Shown here piece after piece: positions 1-8,777 of a stretch of DNA of 64,000 nucleotides (its first letter is position 1; the number at the start of each line of letters is the position of its first letter). A program made the position numbers and the translations under genes. This stretch comes from Sphingomicrobium nitratireducens (lineage in GTDB: Bacteria; Pseudomonadota; Alphaproteobacteria; Sphingomonadales; Sphingomonadaceae). Location: positions 289,001-353,000 of the forward strand of contig NZ_JANJZA010000001.1 of NCBI RefSeq assembly GCF_026157035.1, in the 5' to 3' direction. A model generated the notes under the pieces. That model was not told where the DNA came from, did not search any database, and saw only the letters and a program-made list of their open reading frames with translations.

Positions 1-151
1 TCTCGCGGCGCTAGAGCGTCAGCTTGGGGACATGCTCGGGCTCAAGGTCAAGGTGGTCCATGGCGCGAGCGGCGGGCGCGTCGAACTCAACTATCGGACG
101 CTCGACCAGCTCGACATGATCTGCCAGCGCCTCTCGGGCGAACCGATCTAG
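1..151 (+). CDS. parB: Chromosome partitioning protein ParB, C-terminal end (partial)
   Basis: Only the last 49 codons are present, read from base 2 to the TAG at 149-151. The peptide contains a Leu-Gly-Leu-Lys-Val segment, then Gly-Gly-Arg-Val-Glu-Leu-Asn-Tyr and Leu-Asp-Gln-Leu-Asp, the pattern of the ParB C-terminal dimerisation domain. ParB binds parS sites near the origin and works with ParA in chromosome segregation, so the window probably lies near the origin; no parS site was seen here. Its stop overlaps the holA stop in the shared palindrome CTAG. The identification rests on a short tail and on the parB-holA neighbourhood typical of sphingomonads. Confidence 0.8.
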   Translation, partial: LAALERQLGDMLGLKVKVVHGASGGRVELNYRTLDQLDMICQRLSGEPI

Positions 152-1173
152 CGCCGTGCCGATCGGGCCGTCCGCGCGACGGTCAGCAGCTCCTGGCCCA
201 GCGCGGTGCGCGCCGGCCGACCCTCGAGCATCAGACCTTCCTCAAGGGCGATCACGCGCTCCGCCAGCCGTTCGAGACGGTCGCCCCGCCAGGCCATCAA
301 CATCGCGGAAACGGCCGGTTTTTCGCGAAAAAAGATGGCATTACCCATCGACGCCATGACGCCGGAAGGCGCTTCACCCGCGTTGATGCGCGCCACCATC
401 GGCGAGAGCATCACGATCCGTCGCTGCATCGCGCGCAGGATCGTAATCGCCTCGCTCCCGCCTACCGACAGCTGGTCGAGACCGACTTGCACCGCCCTGA
501 TGTCCCCGACCATTGCGCGGTCTCCAAGTGCGAACAGTTCCAGTTCCTCGGAACCCGCGCCAAGGCGGTCAACCATGTCATGCGTGAGGGGACGACTAGA
601 ATCGCCTGCGTGCGGCTCCGCATATAGCGCATATTTGGCGACTTCCTGTGCCGCCAGCGCGCGATTGGCATTGCACATGCCGGCAATGCGGGCGACGACC
701 CCGGGCTCAGGCTCGAGTCCCTCGTCGCGCGCCATCCTTTCGACGAGTTCTTCGAATTGGCGTCCTTCGAGCGCATAGGACACATTGGACAGGGCGCGCG
801 GGCTTGCCTCGGCGGCCTTGAGGAGCTTGCTGGTCTTGCGCAATGCCCCTGCGATCGCGACTACGGGATGCTCGCAGCCTGGCGCCTCGAACAGGGCTTC
901 CACGCCGGGCAGAATCTCGTCTCCCGCAGGCTCGATCCACAGCAGGCGCCGCCCGCCGAACATCGATATGGCATTTGCCTCGTCGGCGAGCCTGGCGGGA
1001 TCGCTCCGTATCGTTGCGGCGTCGAGTACTTCCTTCTCGGCGCGCAGCCCCTCGAGCAGGGTCTCCGCATGGGCTCGCGAACTGGGCTCGTCGGCCCCGT
1101 GGAACAGGTAGAACCGCACCGCCGGATCGGGCGAGGCAAGCGCACGATCGAGGCCGCCACGCTGGATCTTCAT
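148..1173 (-). CDS. holA: DNA polymerase III subunit delta
   Basis: 341 residues, normal length for HolA, the clamp-loader subunit that opens the beta sliding clamp. The N-terminal segment Tyr-Leu-Phe-His-Gly-Ala-Asp-Glu (about residues 22-29) matches the delta-subunit signature at the edge of its nucleotide-binding-like fold; no functional Walker A motif is expected or seen. The C-terminal third has the helical collar pattern. The ATG at 1173 overlaps the lptE stop as ATGA, so the gene is probably translated from one mRNA with leuS and lptE upstream on the minus strand. Confidence 0.93.
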   Translation of the reverse strand: MKIQRGGLDRALASPDPAVRFYLFHGADEPSSRAHAETLLEGLRAEKEVLDAATIRSDPARLADEANAISMFGGRRLLWIEPAGDEILPGVEALFEAPGCEHPVVAIAGALRKTSKLLKAAEASPRALSNVSYALEGRQFEELVERMARDEGLEPEPGVVARIAGMCNANRALAAQEVAKYALYAEPHAGDSSRPLTHDMVDRLGAGSEELELFALGDRAMVGDIRAVQVGLDQLSVGGSEAITILRAMQRRIVMLSPMVARINAGEAPSGVMASMGNAIFFREKPAVSAMLMAWRGDRLERLAERVIALEEGLMLEGRPARTALGQELLTVARTARSARR

Positions 1174-1667
1174 GGCTCCGCCCGGGTGAAATAGAGCGCG
1201 AGGCGTCCGACGATGTCGTCGGCGACTTCCTTGGCGAGCCGTTCCGCCGCGGTCTGTTCGGCCGCGACGGTCGCATATTCGGAACTGGTGATATCGATGC
1301 CGGCATCCGACCCCGCCGTGGAATCGAGGACCGTCTCTCCGGTCGCGAGATCGACAAGTTGGAAACGTGCGCGCAGCGTGCGCCGTTCACGCGTCGCGGC
1401 TGCGTCGCCGCGGATGCCGAAGCGGGTGATGTCGTCGTCGATCTCGACGTCGAGCCGGTAGGCCGCCGCTGCGCCGCCCTGCTGGAGCCGGTCGACCAGC
1501 GCGTTGCGCAGCAGCCAGCCCGAACGCTCGTCGATCGGCCCGACCTCGACCTGCGACAGCCGCGACCCGGCCGCGCCCGATGGCCCGTCTGCATAGAGCG
1601 GCCGTAACCCGCATCCGCTCGCCATGCCGGCCGCAGCCATCAGCAGGAGGGCGGCCGCGCGCTTCAT
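1170..1667 (-). CDS. lptE: LPS-assembly lipoprotein LptE
   Basis: 165 residues. LptE plugs the LptD barrel that inserts lipopolysaccharide into the outer leaflet of the outer membrane. The N-terminus is a lipoprotein signal with lipobox Met-Ala-Ser-Gly-Cys, the lipidated Cys being residue 19, followed by Gly-Leu-Arg-Pro-Leu-Tyr, typical of LptE. The start is the ATG at 1667, which overlaps the leuS stop as ATGA; its own stop overlaps the holA ATG in the same way. The order leuS-lptE-holA is the usual one in this group. Confidence 0.9.
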   Translation of the reverse strand: MKRAAALLLMAAAGMASGCGLRPLYADGPSGAAGSRLSQVEVGPIDERSGWLLRNALVDRLQQGGAAAAYRLDVEIDDDITRFGIRGDAAATRERRTLRARFQLVDLATGETVLDSTAGSDAGIDITSSEYATVAAEQTAAERLAKEVADDIVGRLALYFTRAEP

Positions 1668-4183
1668 GCGACGATGTTGACCAGCCGGTCGGGCACCACG
1701 ATCACCTTGCGCGGCGGACCGTCGAGAAGCTCGGAAATCTTTTCGCGCGAAAGTGCCATTTTCTCGGCGTCCTCGCGCGATGTCCCGCGCGGCACGACCA
1801 TCTTGTCGCGCAGCTTTCCGTTGACCTGGACGACCATCGTCACCTCGTCCTCGACGAGCATCGCCGGATCGTAGGACGGCCACTCGGCGTCGGCAACGAG
1901 ACCGTCGCCACCGCGCAGTGCGTGCGCTTCCTCGGCAAGGTGCGGCGCCATCGGGGCGATCAGACGAATCAGTGTCCCGATCGCCTCGTCGCGGTCTGAC
2001 GAGGATGCCGACTTCTCGAGCGCGGCGACGAATTCGTACAGCGCGGCGATCGCCTTGTTGAACTGGAGCGCCTCGACCGCTTCGCCGACCGCCTTGACGG
2101 TCTGGTGTCGTTTGCGGGCGATGGCCTTGTCCTCGCCGTCGTTGCCCGCGGGTTGGCGTGCGAGTTTCCATGCGCGGTGAACGAAACGCGACGCGCCTTC
2201 GATGCCGCCGGTGGACCATTCGAGATCGCGTTCGGGCGGGCTGTCCGAGAGCATGAACCAGCGCACCGCGTCGGCGCCGTGCTCGGCCACGATCGGCTCG
2301 GGATCGACCGTGTTCTTCTTCGACTTGGACATCTTCTCGACGCGCCCGCGCGTGACTGCGGTCCGGGTCGCCAGCTCGATCAGGTCGCCGTCCTCGCCGA
2401 CGCCGATCTCGGCCGGGTTGAGCCAGCGTCCGTCGAGCGAGCGATAGGTTTCGTGCGTGACCATGCCCTGAGTGAACAGGCCCTCGAACGGTTCGGCGAT
2501 GTCGAGCTTGCCCATGCGCTGCAGCGCGCGCGTCCAGAAGCGCGCGTAGAGCAGGTGCAGGATCGCGTGTTCGACCCCGCCGATATACTGGCCGACGGGG
2601 AGCCACGCTTCCGCTTCCGCCTTGTCAAACGGCTGGCCGTCGGGCTGGCTGGCGAAGCGGATGAAGTACCAGCTCGAATCGACGAACGTGTCGAGCGTGT
2701 CGGTCTCGCGCCGCGCCTCGCCGCCGCATTTCGGGCAGTCGACATGGCCCCAGGTCGGGTGACGATCGAGCGGGTTGCCGGGAATGTCGAAGCTGACATC
2801 CTCGGGCAGGGTAACGGGAAGCTGGTCCTTGGGAACGCCCACTGGACCGCATTTCTCGCAATGGATGATCGGGATCGGCGTGCCCCAATAGCGCTGGCGC
2901 GAGACGCCCCAATCGCGCAGGCGGTAGACGGTCTTGCCCGTGCCCCAGCCTTCGCTTTCGGCGCGGCGGACGATCTCGGCCTTGGCGGCCTCGGTCTCCA
3001 AACCGTCGAGGAAGCGCGAATTCACCGCGACCCCGCCGGTCGCGTCGGCCTCATCGCCGACCGGATCGCCGGCCTGCTCGATCGAGGCTGCGACCACGCG
3101 GTTGATCGGGAGGTGGTATTTCGACGCGAACTCGTAGTCGCGCTGGTCATGGCCGGGCACGCCGAACACCGCGCCCGTGCCGTAGTCCATCAGCACGAAG
3201 TTGGCGATGTAGACGGGAAGATGCCAATCCGGATCGAGCGGGTGAACCGCCTTGAGCCCGGTATCGTACCCCTTCTTCTCCTGCGTCTCGAGCTCGGCCG
3301 CTGTCGTGCCGCCCGCCTTGCATTCCTTGATGAAGGCACCGGCCGCGCCGTCGTGCCGCGCGACCGCGAGCGCCAGCGGATGGTCGGCGCTAACTGCGAC
3401 GAAACTCGCGCCGAAGATCGTGTCGGGACGGGTCGTGAACACTTCGACGTCCGACTGGCCGTCGAGCGGTTCGGCGAGCTGGAACCTGAACTGCATGCCG
3501 ACCGACTTGCCGATCCAGTTCTCCTGCATCAGGCGCACCTTGTCGGGCCACTTGTCGAGGCTGCCGAGCCCTTCGAGCAGGTCGTCGGCAAAGTCGGTGA
3601 TCTTGAGGAACCACTGCGAGAGTTTCTTGCGCTCGACGTCGGCGCCCGACCGCCAGCCCTTGCCGTCGATCACCTGTTCGTTGGCAAGCACGGTCATGTC
3701 GACCGGGTCCCAGTTGACCTCGCTCTCCTTGCGCGTGACGAGCCCCGCCTCGAGCATGTCCAGAAACAGCGCCTGCTCGTGCCCGTAATAGGCGGGATCG
3801 CAGGTCGCGAGCTCGCGGCTCCAGTCGAGCGCGAAGCCCAGCGTCTTGAGCTGGGCGCGCATGGTCTTGATATTGTCCCACGTCCAGCCGCCCGGATGGA
3901 CCTTGCGCTCCATGGCGGCATTTTCGGCAGGCATGCCGAACGCGTCCCACCCCATCGGGTGGAGCACTTCGAAGCCCTTCATGCGCTTGTAGCGCGCGAG
4001 GACGTCGCCCATCGTGTAATTGCGGACGTGGCCCATGTGGATGCGCCCCGAGGGATAGGGGAACATCTCCAGCACGTAGGTCTTGGGCTTGGGCGAGGCG
4101 CTGTCGGCCTCGAAGGTGCCCCGTTCCGCCCAGGTCTCCTGCCAGCGCTTCTCGGCCGCCGCGGGATCGAAGCGGTCGGTCAT
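1664..4183 (-). CDS. leuS: Leucyl-tRNA synthetase
   Basis: 839 residues, the usual length for a bacterial class I LeuRS. It charges tRNA-Leu in the cytoplasm. The HIGH-type motif is seen near residues 40-52 ([11 protein letters not shown]) and KMSKS (Lys-Met-Ser-Lys-Ser) in the C-terminal half. The CP1 editing domain lies between, as does a zinc-type Cys-Glu-Lys-Cys / Cys-Pro-Lys-Cys region. The start ATG is 3 bases from the stop of the upstream DUF3576 lipoprotein gene, so the two are probably co-transcribed. Confidence 0.97.
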   Translation of the reverse strand: MTDRFDPAAAEKRWQETWAERGTFEADSASPKPKTYVLEMFPYPSGRIHMGHVRNYTMGDVLARYKRMKGFEVLHPMGWDAFGMPAENAAMERKVHPGGWTWDNIKTMRAQLKTLGFALDWSRELATCDPAYYGHEQALFLDMLEAGLVTRKESEVNWDPVDMTVLANEQVIDGKGWRSGADVERKKLSQWFLKITDFADDLLEGLGSLDKWPDKVRLMQENWIGKSVGMQFRFQLAEPLDGQSDVEVFTTRPDTIFGASFVAVSADHPLALAVARHDGAAGAFIKECKAGGTTAAELETQEKKGYDTGLKAVHPLDPDWHLPVYIANFVLMDYGTGAVFGVPGHDQRDYEFASKYHLPINRVVAASIEQAGDPVGDEADATGGVAVNSRFLDGLETEAAKAEIVRRAESEGWGTGKTVYRLRDWGVSRQRYWGTPIPIIHCEKCGPVGVPKDQLPVTLPEDVSFDIPGNPLDRHPTWGHVDCPKCGGEARRETDTLDTFVDSSWYFIRFASQPDGQPFDKAEAEAWLPVGQYIGGVEHAILHLLYARFWTRALQRMGKLDIAEPFEGLFTQGMVTHETYRSLDGRWLNPAEIGVGEDGDLIELATRTAVTRGRVEKMSKSKKNTVDPEPIVAEHGADAVRWFMLSDSPPERDLEWSTGGIEGASRFVHRAWKLARQPAGNDGEDKAIARKRHQTVKAVGEAVEALQFNKAIAALYEFVAALEKSASSSDRDEAIGTLIRLIAPMAPHLAEEAHALRGGDGLVADAEWPSYDPAMLVEDEVTMVVQVNGKLRDKMVVPRGTSREDAEKMALSREKISELLDGPPRKVIVVPDRLVNIVA

Positions 4184-4186
4184 GCC

Positions 4187-4627
4187 TTATCCGCCCGAAA
4201 CGGTGGTCCGGCGGATGTCGCGCGCGCGGGTCAGGATGATGTCCTCGAGCTTCTGGACGGTCGCCGCGGACACCGGCGCCTCGACCCACGTGCCGCCCTG
4301 GTTGACCTGGCGGCTGGCCGCGACGCGCAGCGCGTTGGCACGCAGCGTCGCATCGAGGATCGAGACGGTCAGCTTGATACGCTCGTTGGGCGCGTTGGGG
4401 CTGGTGTACCAGTCGGTGATGACCACGCCGCTATTGGCGTCGGCCTGAAGCAGCGGGGCGAAGGAAAGCGTGTCGACCGCAGCCTGCCACAGATAGGCGT
4501 TGACGCCGATCTGGGTCATCTGCGCCGGGGCGAGCGCGACGGGCGCCACCTTGTCCTTGCCGCACGCGGCAAGACCGCAGGCTGCGGCGGCGATGAGCAG
4601 GCATTTGGGGGCGAGCTGGCGGACCAT
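4187..4627 (-). CDS. DUF3576 domain lipoprotein
   Basis: 146 residues from the ATG at 4627, which has a purine-rich AGAAAGAGAG ribosome-binding site about 6 bases upstream; an in-frame TTG at 4645 is a weaker alternative. The N-terminus is a lipoprotein signal ending Leu-Ala-Ala-Cys (Cys22). The body, with Asn-Ala-Tyr-Leu-Trp-Gln-Ala and the terminal Leu-Thr-Arg-Ala-Arg-Asp-Ile-Arg-Arg, fits the DUF3576 family, an alphaproteobacterial envelope lipoprotein of unknown role that commonly sits beside leuS. No catalytic residues are recognised. Confidence 0.85.
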   Translation of the reverse strand: MVRQLAPKCLLIAAAACGLAACGKDKVAPVALAPAQMTQIGVNAYLWQAAVDTLSFAPLLQADANSGVVITDWYTSPNAPNERIKLTVSILDATLRANALRVAASRQVNQGGTWVEAPVSAATVQKLEDIILTRARDIRRTTVSGG

Positions 4628-4824
4628 GGACACTCTCTTTCTCAAAAACTTCGTTCGGAAGGTCTGGTTGGAGGGTTAGACGGGCGCGCGAGGCTTGCCA
4701 AGCACCCATTGGCGCCTTCGCGATTGTGGTGTCCGGGTCACAGCCAGCGCTCGAATCGCGCCCCTGCATGGAACCATTGCGATCGACTCGCTATATCCTC
4801 TTGGGTCTAGTGGAGTCGTTTCTC

Positions 4825-5574
4825 GTGACCGAACAGGGTCTCAACACTGCCAAGTCCATGATTCGCCGCGCGTTTGGCGTCGCGACTCTTGGCCTGTGCG
4901 GCGCGGGACTCGCCATTGCCCTTCCCGGTCATTCGGCCGCTGCGGAGGGCAAGAAGGTCTCGGTCAGCTTCGATCCGACGACCAGCTTCACGCCGACCAA
5001 CGCCGATTCTCGCCTCGCGGCCAGCTTCGCCGGCCAATCGCCGCGCGACTTCGCCTTCACGCCGGCAGGCATGAAGCGCAAGCCCAGCCAGGTCCGCGTC
5101 GCGCTTCGTGCCGCGTCGAGCCAGTCGCCGCTTCGCGTGACGGGGTCGAAGGAAACCCGCGACGTTGCCGGCAAGTCGATGACCTCGACCCAGCTGACGC
5201 CCGCCAGCTACAATTTGGGCGTAGCGGTCGGCTGGAAACGCTTTGCCGTGTCGGGCGATGTCGCCCAGTCGCGTTCGGCGGTTCCGGACATGGAAGACCG
5301 CGACAGCGCACGGGTCGGCCTCGCCTACAACGCCAAGAAGTTCACCGGCCGCGTCGCCGTATCGGCGGACCGCAAGGGCAGCCCGGCACCGGTCGTGCTG
5401 CCGCAGGAGAGCTACTCGCTCGACGTCGGCGGTGCGCTCAAGATCAGCCGCAACATCGCGGTCACCGGCGGCGTGCGCTATCGCATCGACCAGGAACGCG
5501 TCGACGAACCGGTCGGCGAGGATACCCGCCGCGACAGCCAGGCCGTCTACGTCGGGACCGCCTTCAAGTTCTGA
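4825..5574 (+). CDS. Probable small outer-membrane beta-barrel protein
   Basis: 249 residues from a GTG at 4825 preceded by GGAG at a 9-base spacing; an in-frame ATG at 4858 lacks a good ribosome-binding site. A signal peptide with a hydrophobic Gly/Ala/Leu core ends near Gly-His-Ser-Ala-Ala-Ala. The mature part alternates polar and hydrophobic residues in strand-like stretches (for example Tyr-Asn-Leu-Gly-Val-Ala-Val-Gly-Trp) and ends in Ala-Phe-Lys-Phe. A terminal Phe is the usual outer-membrane barrel signal. No named family is recognised. It overlaps the convergent ThiE-like gene by 11 bases. Confidence 0.65.
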   Translation: MTEQGLNTAKSMIRRAFGVATLGLCGAGLAIALPGHSAAAEGKKVSVSFDPTTSFTPTNADSRLAASFAGQSPRDFAFTPAGMKRKPSQVRVALRAASSQSPLRVTGSKETRDVAGKSMTSTQLTPASYNLGVAVGWKRFAVSGDVAQSRSAVPDMEDRDSARVGLAYNAKKFTGRVAVSADRKGSPAPVVLPQESYSLDVGGALKISRNIAVTGGVRYRIDQERVDEPVGEDTRRDSQAVYVGTAFKF

Positions 5575-6076
5575 TCCAGGCGCCGATCCCGGCCCACCCC
5601 TGAAACACCGACTGATCGAGCGCAGCGAACCGCGTCTCGTCCAAGCCGCCCAGCGCGATCGCGGGAATGCCCGCCAGTCGCGCCAGCGCCGCGGCGCGTT
5701 CGGGGCCGAGCGGCTTGGCGTCGGGATGCGAGCGCGTGGCGTGGACGGGCGACACGAAGACGAGCGCCGCGCCCGCCTCGCGCGCCGCGACCGCTTCTGC
5801 CTCGTCGTGAACCGGTAGGCTGAACGGCAGGCCGAGCGGGTCTCCGTGGGGCTTGTGCACCATCGCGGCGCCGACGTTCCTTGCCAGCGCCGCATCGCCC
5901 TTGATCGACAAGATCAGACCGCGAGCCTTGCAGCGGGCGGCCACTCTCTCGGCCAATGCCTCGACATCGTGACGCAGCACCACGCCCGCGCCTTCGGGCA
6001 GGCGGTCGAGCGCGCGCCACAACGCCTCTGCCATCCGCGCATCGGTCATCAGCCAAGGGGTCTTCCGGTCGGCCAT
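5564..6076 (-). CDS. Thiamine-phosphate synthase family protein (ThiE/TenI-like)
   Basis: 170 residues from the ATG at 6076. The sequence has the TIM-barrel landmarks of the ThiE/TenI family: His-Asp-Val-Glu-Ala in the first half, Phe-Val-Ser-Pro-Val-His-Ala-Thr-Arg-Ser-His in the middle, and Ala-Leu-Gly-Gly-Leu (a phosphate-binding Gly-Gly turn) near the end. At 170 residues it is shorter than a typical ThiE of about 200-210, and no thiamine gene lies nearby, so it may be a TenI-like or divergent family member. Only 21 bases separate its start from the divergent yggS start. Confidence 0.7.
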   Translation of the reverse strand: MADRKTPWLMTDARMAEALWRALDRLPEGAGVVLRHDVEALAERVAARCKARGLILSIKGDAALARNVGAAMVHKPHGDPLGLPFSLPVHDEAEAVAAREAGAALVFVSPVHATRSHPDAKPLGPERAAALARLAGIPAIALGGLDETRFAALDQSVFQGWAGIGAWIRT

Positions 6077-6084
6077 CGCGCTTC

Positions 6085-6090
6085 CTATAG
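6085..6090. promoter_or_regulatory. Palindromic -10-like hexamer CTATAG between divergent starts
   Basis: The 21-base gap between the two divergent ATG codons contains the self-complementary hexamer CTATAG. It lies 7 bases before the yggS ATG on the plus strand and 8 bases before the ThiE-like ATG on the minus strand, so it could serve as a -10 element in both directions and give leaderless transcripts. No convincing -35 hexamer was seen on either side. Confidence 0.35.
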
Positions 6091-6097
6091 CGCGCGC

Positions 6098-6745
6098 ATG
6101 AGCGAATTGACCCCCCTCGATACCGTGCGCGCACGAATCGCCAAGGCCGCCGCGATCGCCGGGCGCAAGCCCGACGACGTGGAACTGATTGCAGTCTCGA
6201 AGACGCGCAGCGCCGAGGAAATCCGTCCCTTGCTCGACGCGGGGCATCGCAGCTTCGGCGAAAGCCGGGTGCAAGAAGCGATGGAAAAATGGCCCGCGCT
6301 CAAGGCCGATTATCCCGGCGTGCGTCTCCACATGATCGGACGGCTCCAGTCCAACAAGGCGGGCGAGGCGGCTTCACTGTTCGACGTGATCCACTCGCTG
6401 GATCGTGGCTCGTTGATCGAGGCGCTGGCGAAGGAAGAGGTCCGGCCCGAGCTATTCGTGCAGGTCAATATCGGCGGCGAGGAGCAGAAAGGCGGGGTCG
6501 CCGTGAAGGATCTCGGCGACTTCCTCGAGGAAGTGCGAACGGCGGATCTGCCGCTCGCCGGGCTGATGTGCATTCCCCCGCAGGGACTCGAGGCTTCGCC
6601 CTTCTTCGCCTTGCTGGCGGAACTGGCACGGCGTCACGGGCTGGACGGCCTGTCGATGGGGATGAGCGATGACTACGAAAGCGCGGTCAAGCTGGGGGCA
6701 ACCTGCGTGCGCGTCGGCTCGGCCCTGTTCGGACCGCGCGGCTGA
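6098..6745 (+). CDS. yggS: YggS-family pyridoxal-phosphate homeostasis protein
   Basis: 215 residues from the ATG at 6098. The PLP-binding lysine is Lys35 in Ala-Val-Ser-Lys-Thr. Other family marks are Phe-Gly-Glu-Ser-Arg-Val-Gln-Glu, His-Met-Ile-Gly-Arg-Leu-Gln-Ser-Asn-Lys and the C-terminal Met-Gly-Met-Ser-Asp-Asp-Tyr with Gly-Ser-Ala-Leu-Phe-Gly. The family binds PLP in the cytoplasm and balances vitamin B6 and amino-acid pools without a known enzymatic reaction. It converges on ribA with three bases between the stops. Confidence 0.93.
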   Translation: MSELTPLDTVRARIAKAAAIAGRKPDDVELIAVSKTRSAEEIRPLLDAGHRSFGESRVQEAMEKWPALKADYPGVRLHMIGRLQSNKAGEAASLFDVIHSLDRGSLIEALAKEEVRPELFVQVNIGGEEQKGGVAVKDLGDFLEEVRTADLPLAGLMCIPPQGLEASPFFALLAELARRHGLDGLSMGMSDDYESAVKLGATCVRVGSALFGPRG

Positions 6746-6748
6746 CCC

Positions 6749-7792
6749 CTAGTCGAGATGGCCCGAGCGGGCCTTCTTGGTCGCGAGATAGTCGGCATTG
6801 TGCGGATTGGTCGGCAGGTAATGCGCGACCCGCTCGACGACCCGGACGCCCTCGCCCTCGAGGCCGGCGACCTTGGCGGGATTGTTGGTCAGGAGCCTGA
6901 CCTCGGCGATCCCGAGCGCGCGCAGCACCGCGGCGGCAAGCCGATAGTCGCGCTCGTCGTCGGCAAAGCCGAGGCGTCGATTGGCGTCGACCGTGTCGAG
7001 CCCGCGATCCTGGAGTGCATAGGCGCGCAGCTTGTTGGCGAGCCCGATTCCGCGACCTTCCTGGCGCAGATAGAGCAGGACGCCCCCGCCTTCCTCGCCG
7101 ATCCGGTCGAGGGCTTCGCGTAGCTGCGGGCCGCAGTCGCATTTCAGGCTGCCGAACACGTCCCCGGTCAGGCATTCGGAGTGGAGACGGATCAAGGGCG
7201 GCCGGCCCGCGAATGCCCCCACGATCAGGGCAGCATGCTCCTCCCCGTTCGAAAAGTCCCGGAAAACCGCCATCTGACTTGACGGCATGGCGTCAAGCGG
7301 GAGTCGGGCGCGGCTGACCAGTTCGACCTGTCCGCGCGCCTTTTCGAGCGCCTGCGCATCGATCGTGGCCGCGCCGCTCGGCACGGTATCCAGCACCCAC
7401 AGCGCCGGCAGCAACCCTGCCAATCGCGCCAACGTGAGCGCGGTGCGGTCGCTGCCCTCGTGCCCGAGGGGCTTCAATGGTCCGATCGGCGCGCGGCTGG
7501 CGTCCTCGGCGGGATCGGCCAGCGAGAGCGCTTGATCGCGTCCCAGCCATTTGGCGCGCTCGATGCGCACGGGATCGCCGGGGTCGGCCGCGGCCAGGCG
7601 GTTGCCGAGGCCGAGGATTGCGGCGCGGCCGCCCGACAGCAGCAGCGGCGCCTTCGCGTCCTCGTCGAGCAGGTCGAGCATGGCCGCGCTGCCCGTCTCG
7701 AGCGCGAGATAGGCCGGCCCGCCCTCGATCGCGACCGGTCGCCCGGCCCGAAGCGCGGCGACCGCGCGCGCCGTGGCGTCGTCGCGGCTCAG
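6749..7792 (-). CDS. ribA: GTP cyclohydrolase II (apparent CTG start)
   Basis: 347 residues if translation begins at the CTG at 7792. It opens GTP in the first step of riboflavin synthesis. The C-terminal domain has the zinc ligands as Cys-x10-Cys-x-Cys (Ser-Glu-Cys-Leu-Thr ... Lys-Cys-Asp-Cys) and the Gln-Glu-Gly-Arg-Gly-Ile-Gly-Leu catalytic motif. An N-terminal region of about 130 residues is the extension usual in alphaproteobacterial RibA. No ATG, GTG or TTG fits this N-terminus. The CTG overlaps the xthA TGA and has GAGG seven bases upstream (7800-7803), which suggests coupled initiation at CTG; the next in-frame ATG would remove about 36 conserved residues. Confidence 0.9.
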   Translation of the reverse strand: MSRDDATARAVAALRAGRPVAIEGGPAYLALETGSAAMLDLLDEDAKAPLLLSGGRAAILGLGNRLAAADPGDPVRIERAKWLGRDQALSLADPAEDASRAPIGPLKPLGHEGSDRTALTLARLAGLLPALWVLDTVPSGAATIDAQALEKARGQVELVSRARLPLDAMPSSQMAVFRDFSNGEEHAALIVGAFAGRPPLIRLHSECLTGDVFGSLKCDCGPQLREALDRIGEEGGGVLLYLRQEGRGIGLANKLRAYALQDRGLDTVDANRRLGFADDERDYRLAAAVLRALGIAEVRLLTNNPAKVAGLEGEGVRVVERVAHYLPTNPHNADYLATKKARSGHLD

Positions 7793-8577
7793 AGCTCGAC
7801 CTCGAGGATCAGCGGGACATGATCCGACGGCTTGTCCCAGCCCCGGCACGGTTCGAGCACGCGGTGCGCGGTCACCTGCGGCGCAAGCTCGGGGCTCGCC
7901 CACATGTGATCGAGGCGACGCCCGCGATCGTTCACCGTGTGGTCCTTGTTGCGATAGCTCCACCAGGTGAAGCAGCGCTCGGGCGCCGGGATGAACCTGC
8001 GGCCCAAGTCGACCCATTCGTGACTGTCCTGGAAGCGCTTGAGCGCTTCGACCTCGATCGGCGTGTGGCTGACGACGTTCAGCAACTGCTTGTGGCTCCA
8101 CACGTCGCATTCGAGCGGCGCGATATTGAAATCGCCGACGATCAGCGTCGGCTCGGCGAGCGTCTCGCTCCAGCGGGTCATGCGTTCGAGAAAGTCGAGC
8201 TTCTGACCGAATTTCGGATTCTCTTCGCGGTCCGGAATGTCGCCGCCCGCGGGCACGTAGACATTCTCGAGCCGGATGCCGCCTACGCGCACGCCGATAT
8301 GGCGCGCCTCGCCATTGTCCTGCCAGTCGTGCCGCAGATCCTCCTCGAGCGGGAGCTTGGACAAGATCGCGACTCCGTGGTGCATCTTCTGGCCGTTGAG
8401 CGCCTGGTGGACGTAGCCCATCTCCGCCAGCCACTTGGCCGGGAAGACGTCGTTGTGCGCCTTGGTTTCCTGCAGGCACAGGACATCGGGCGCCTCCTCC
8501 TCGATCAGGCGCTCGACGATGTGCGGGCGCGCGCGTACCGAATTGATGTTCCAACTGGCAATGGAAAGACGTGTCAC
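7789..8577 (-). CDS. xthA: Exodeoxyribonuclease III
   Basis: 262 residues from a GTG at 8577 with GGGA upstream. The endonuclease/exonuclease/phosphatase fold is marked by Ser-Trp-Asn-Ile-Asn-Ser-Val-Arg at the N-terminus, Leu-Gln-Glu-Thr-Lys (metal ligand Glu), Val-Gly-Asp-Phe-Asn-Ile-Ala-Pro (catalytic Asp/Asn) and the terminal Ser-Asp-His-Val-Pro (catalytic His). It acts in base-excision repair as an AP endonuclease and 3'-exonuclease. It is followed by ribA with a 4-base stop/start overlap. Confidence 0.95.
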   Translation of the reverse strand: MTRLSIASWNINSVRARPHIVERLIEEEAPDVLCLQETKAHNDVFPAKWLAEMGYVHQALNGQKMHHGVAILSKLPLEEDLRHDWQDNGEARHIGVRVGGIRLENVYVPAGGDIPDREENPKFGQKLDFLERMTRWSETLAEPTLIVGDFNIAPLECDVWSHKQLLNVVSHTPIEVEALKRFQDSHEWVDLGRRFIPAPERCFTWWSYRNKDHTVNDRGRRLDHMWASPELAPQVTAHRVLEPCRGWDKPSDHVPLILEVEL

Positions 8578-8650
8578 GAACGGTCCCGAACTAGAGTGTG
8601 AGCGCCTTCTAGCGGCTGGGGCGCAAGAGGCAAAGGCGCGTGCGGCGGAC

Positions 8651-8690
8651 AAAAGAAAGGCCCTCGCTCCGGGGGCATGGAACGAGGGCC
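8651..8690 (-). terminator. Rho-independent-type terminator (minus strand)
   Basis: On the minus strand GGCCCTCGTTCC pairs with GGAGCGAGGGCC: 8 base pairs, one mismatch, then 3 more, around an 8-base loop. TTTCTTTTG follows directly. It lies between lolA and xthA, both minus-strand genes. It could end a small RNA, end the lolA transcript, or act as an attenuator in the xthA-ribA leader. Confidence 0.6.
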
Positions 8691-8711
8691 GACCAAGCGT
8701 TCGTCACGCAA

Positions 8712-8777
8712 GGTGATAACTGCCTGTCCGGGTAACAGGGGGAAACCCCGGCTCTATGGCAGCCACCATCCTTTTTT
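8712..8777 (+). ncRNA. Nested hairpin with plus-strand T-run: candidate small RNA region
   Basis: Three nested stems are visible: GGTG/CACC, CTGCC/GGCAG and CCGGG/CCCGG. On the plus strand the structure is followed after four bases by six T residues (8772-8777), as at a terminator. Immediately beside it is a separate minus-strand terminator. There is no plus-strand gene upstream for it to terminate, so a non-coding RNA on one strand or the other is the simplest reading. No Rfam family (6S, SRP, tmRNA, FMN riboswitch) could be matched by eye. Confidence 0.35.

Noticed and set aside
1-151. A parS centromere site or origin near parB.
   Set aside because: No 16-base parS-like palindrome (GTTTCACGTGAAAC type) or DnaA-box cluster was seen in the window.
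4769-4797. EcfG-type stress promoter (GGAAC) before the outer-membrane-like gene.
   Set aside because: GGAAC is present at 4770-4774, but the matching CGTT -10 is absent; TATATC at 4792-4797 fits no clear sigma-factor pair.
2105-4810. A 900-codon open frame antisense to leuS, and similar long antisense frames over polA (42209-44095) and the heparinase-like gene (37400-39070).
   Set aside because: They are a by-product of high GC and third-position bias: no domain is recognisable, compositions are Arg/Gly/Asp/Val-skewed, and they lie exactly over well-conserved genes.
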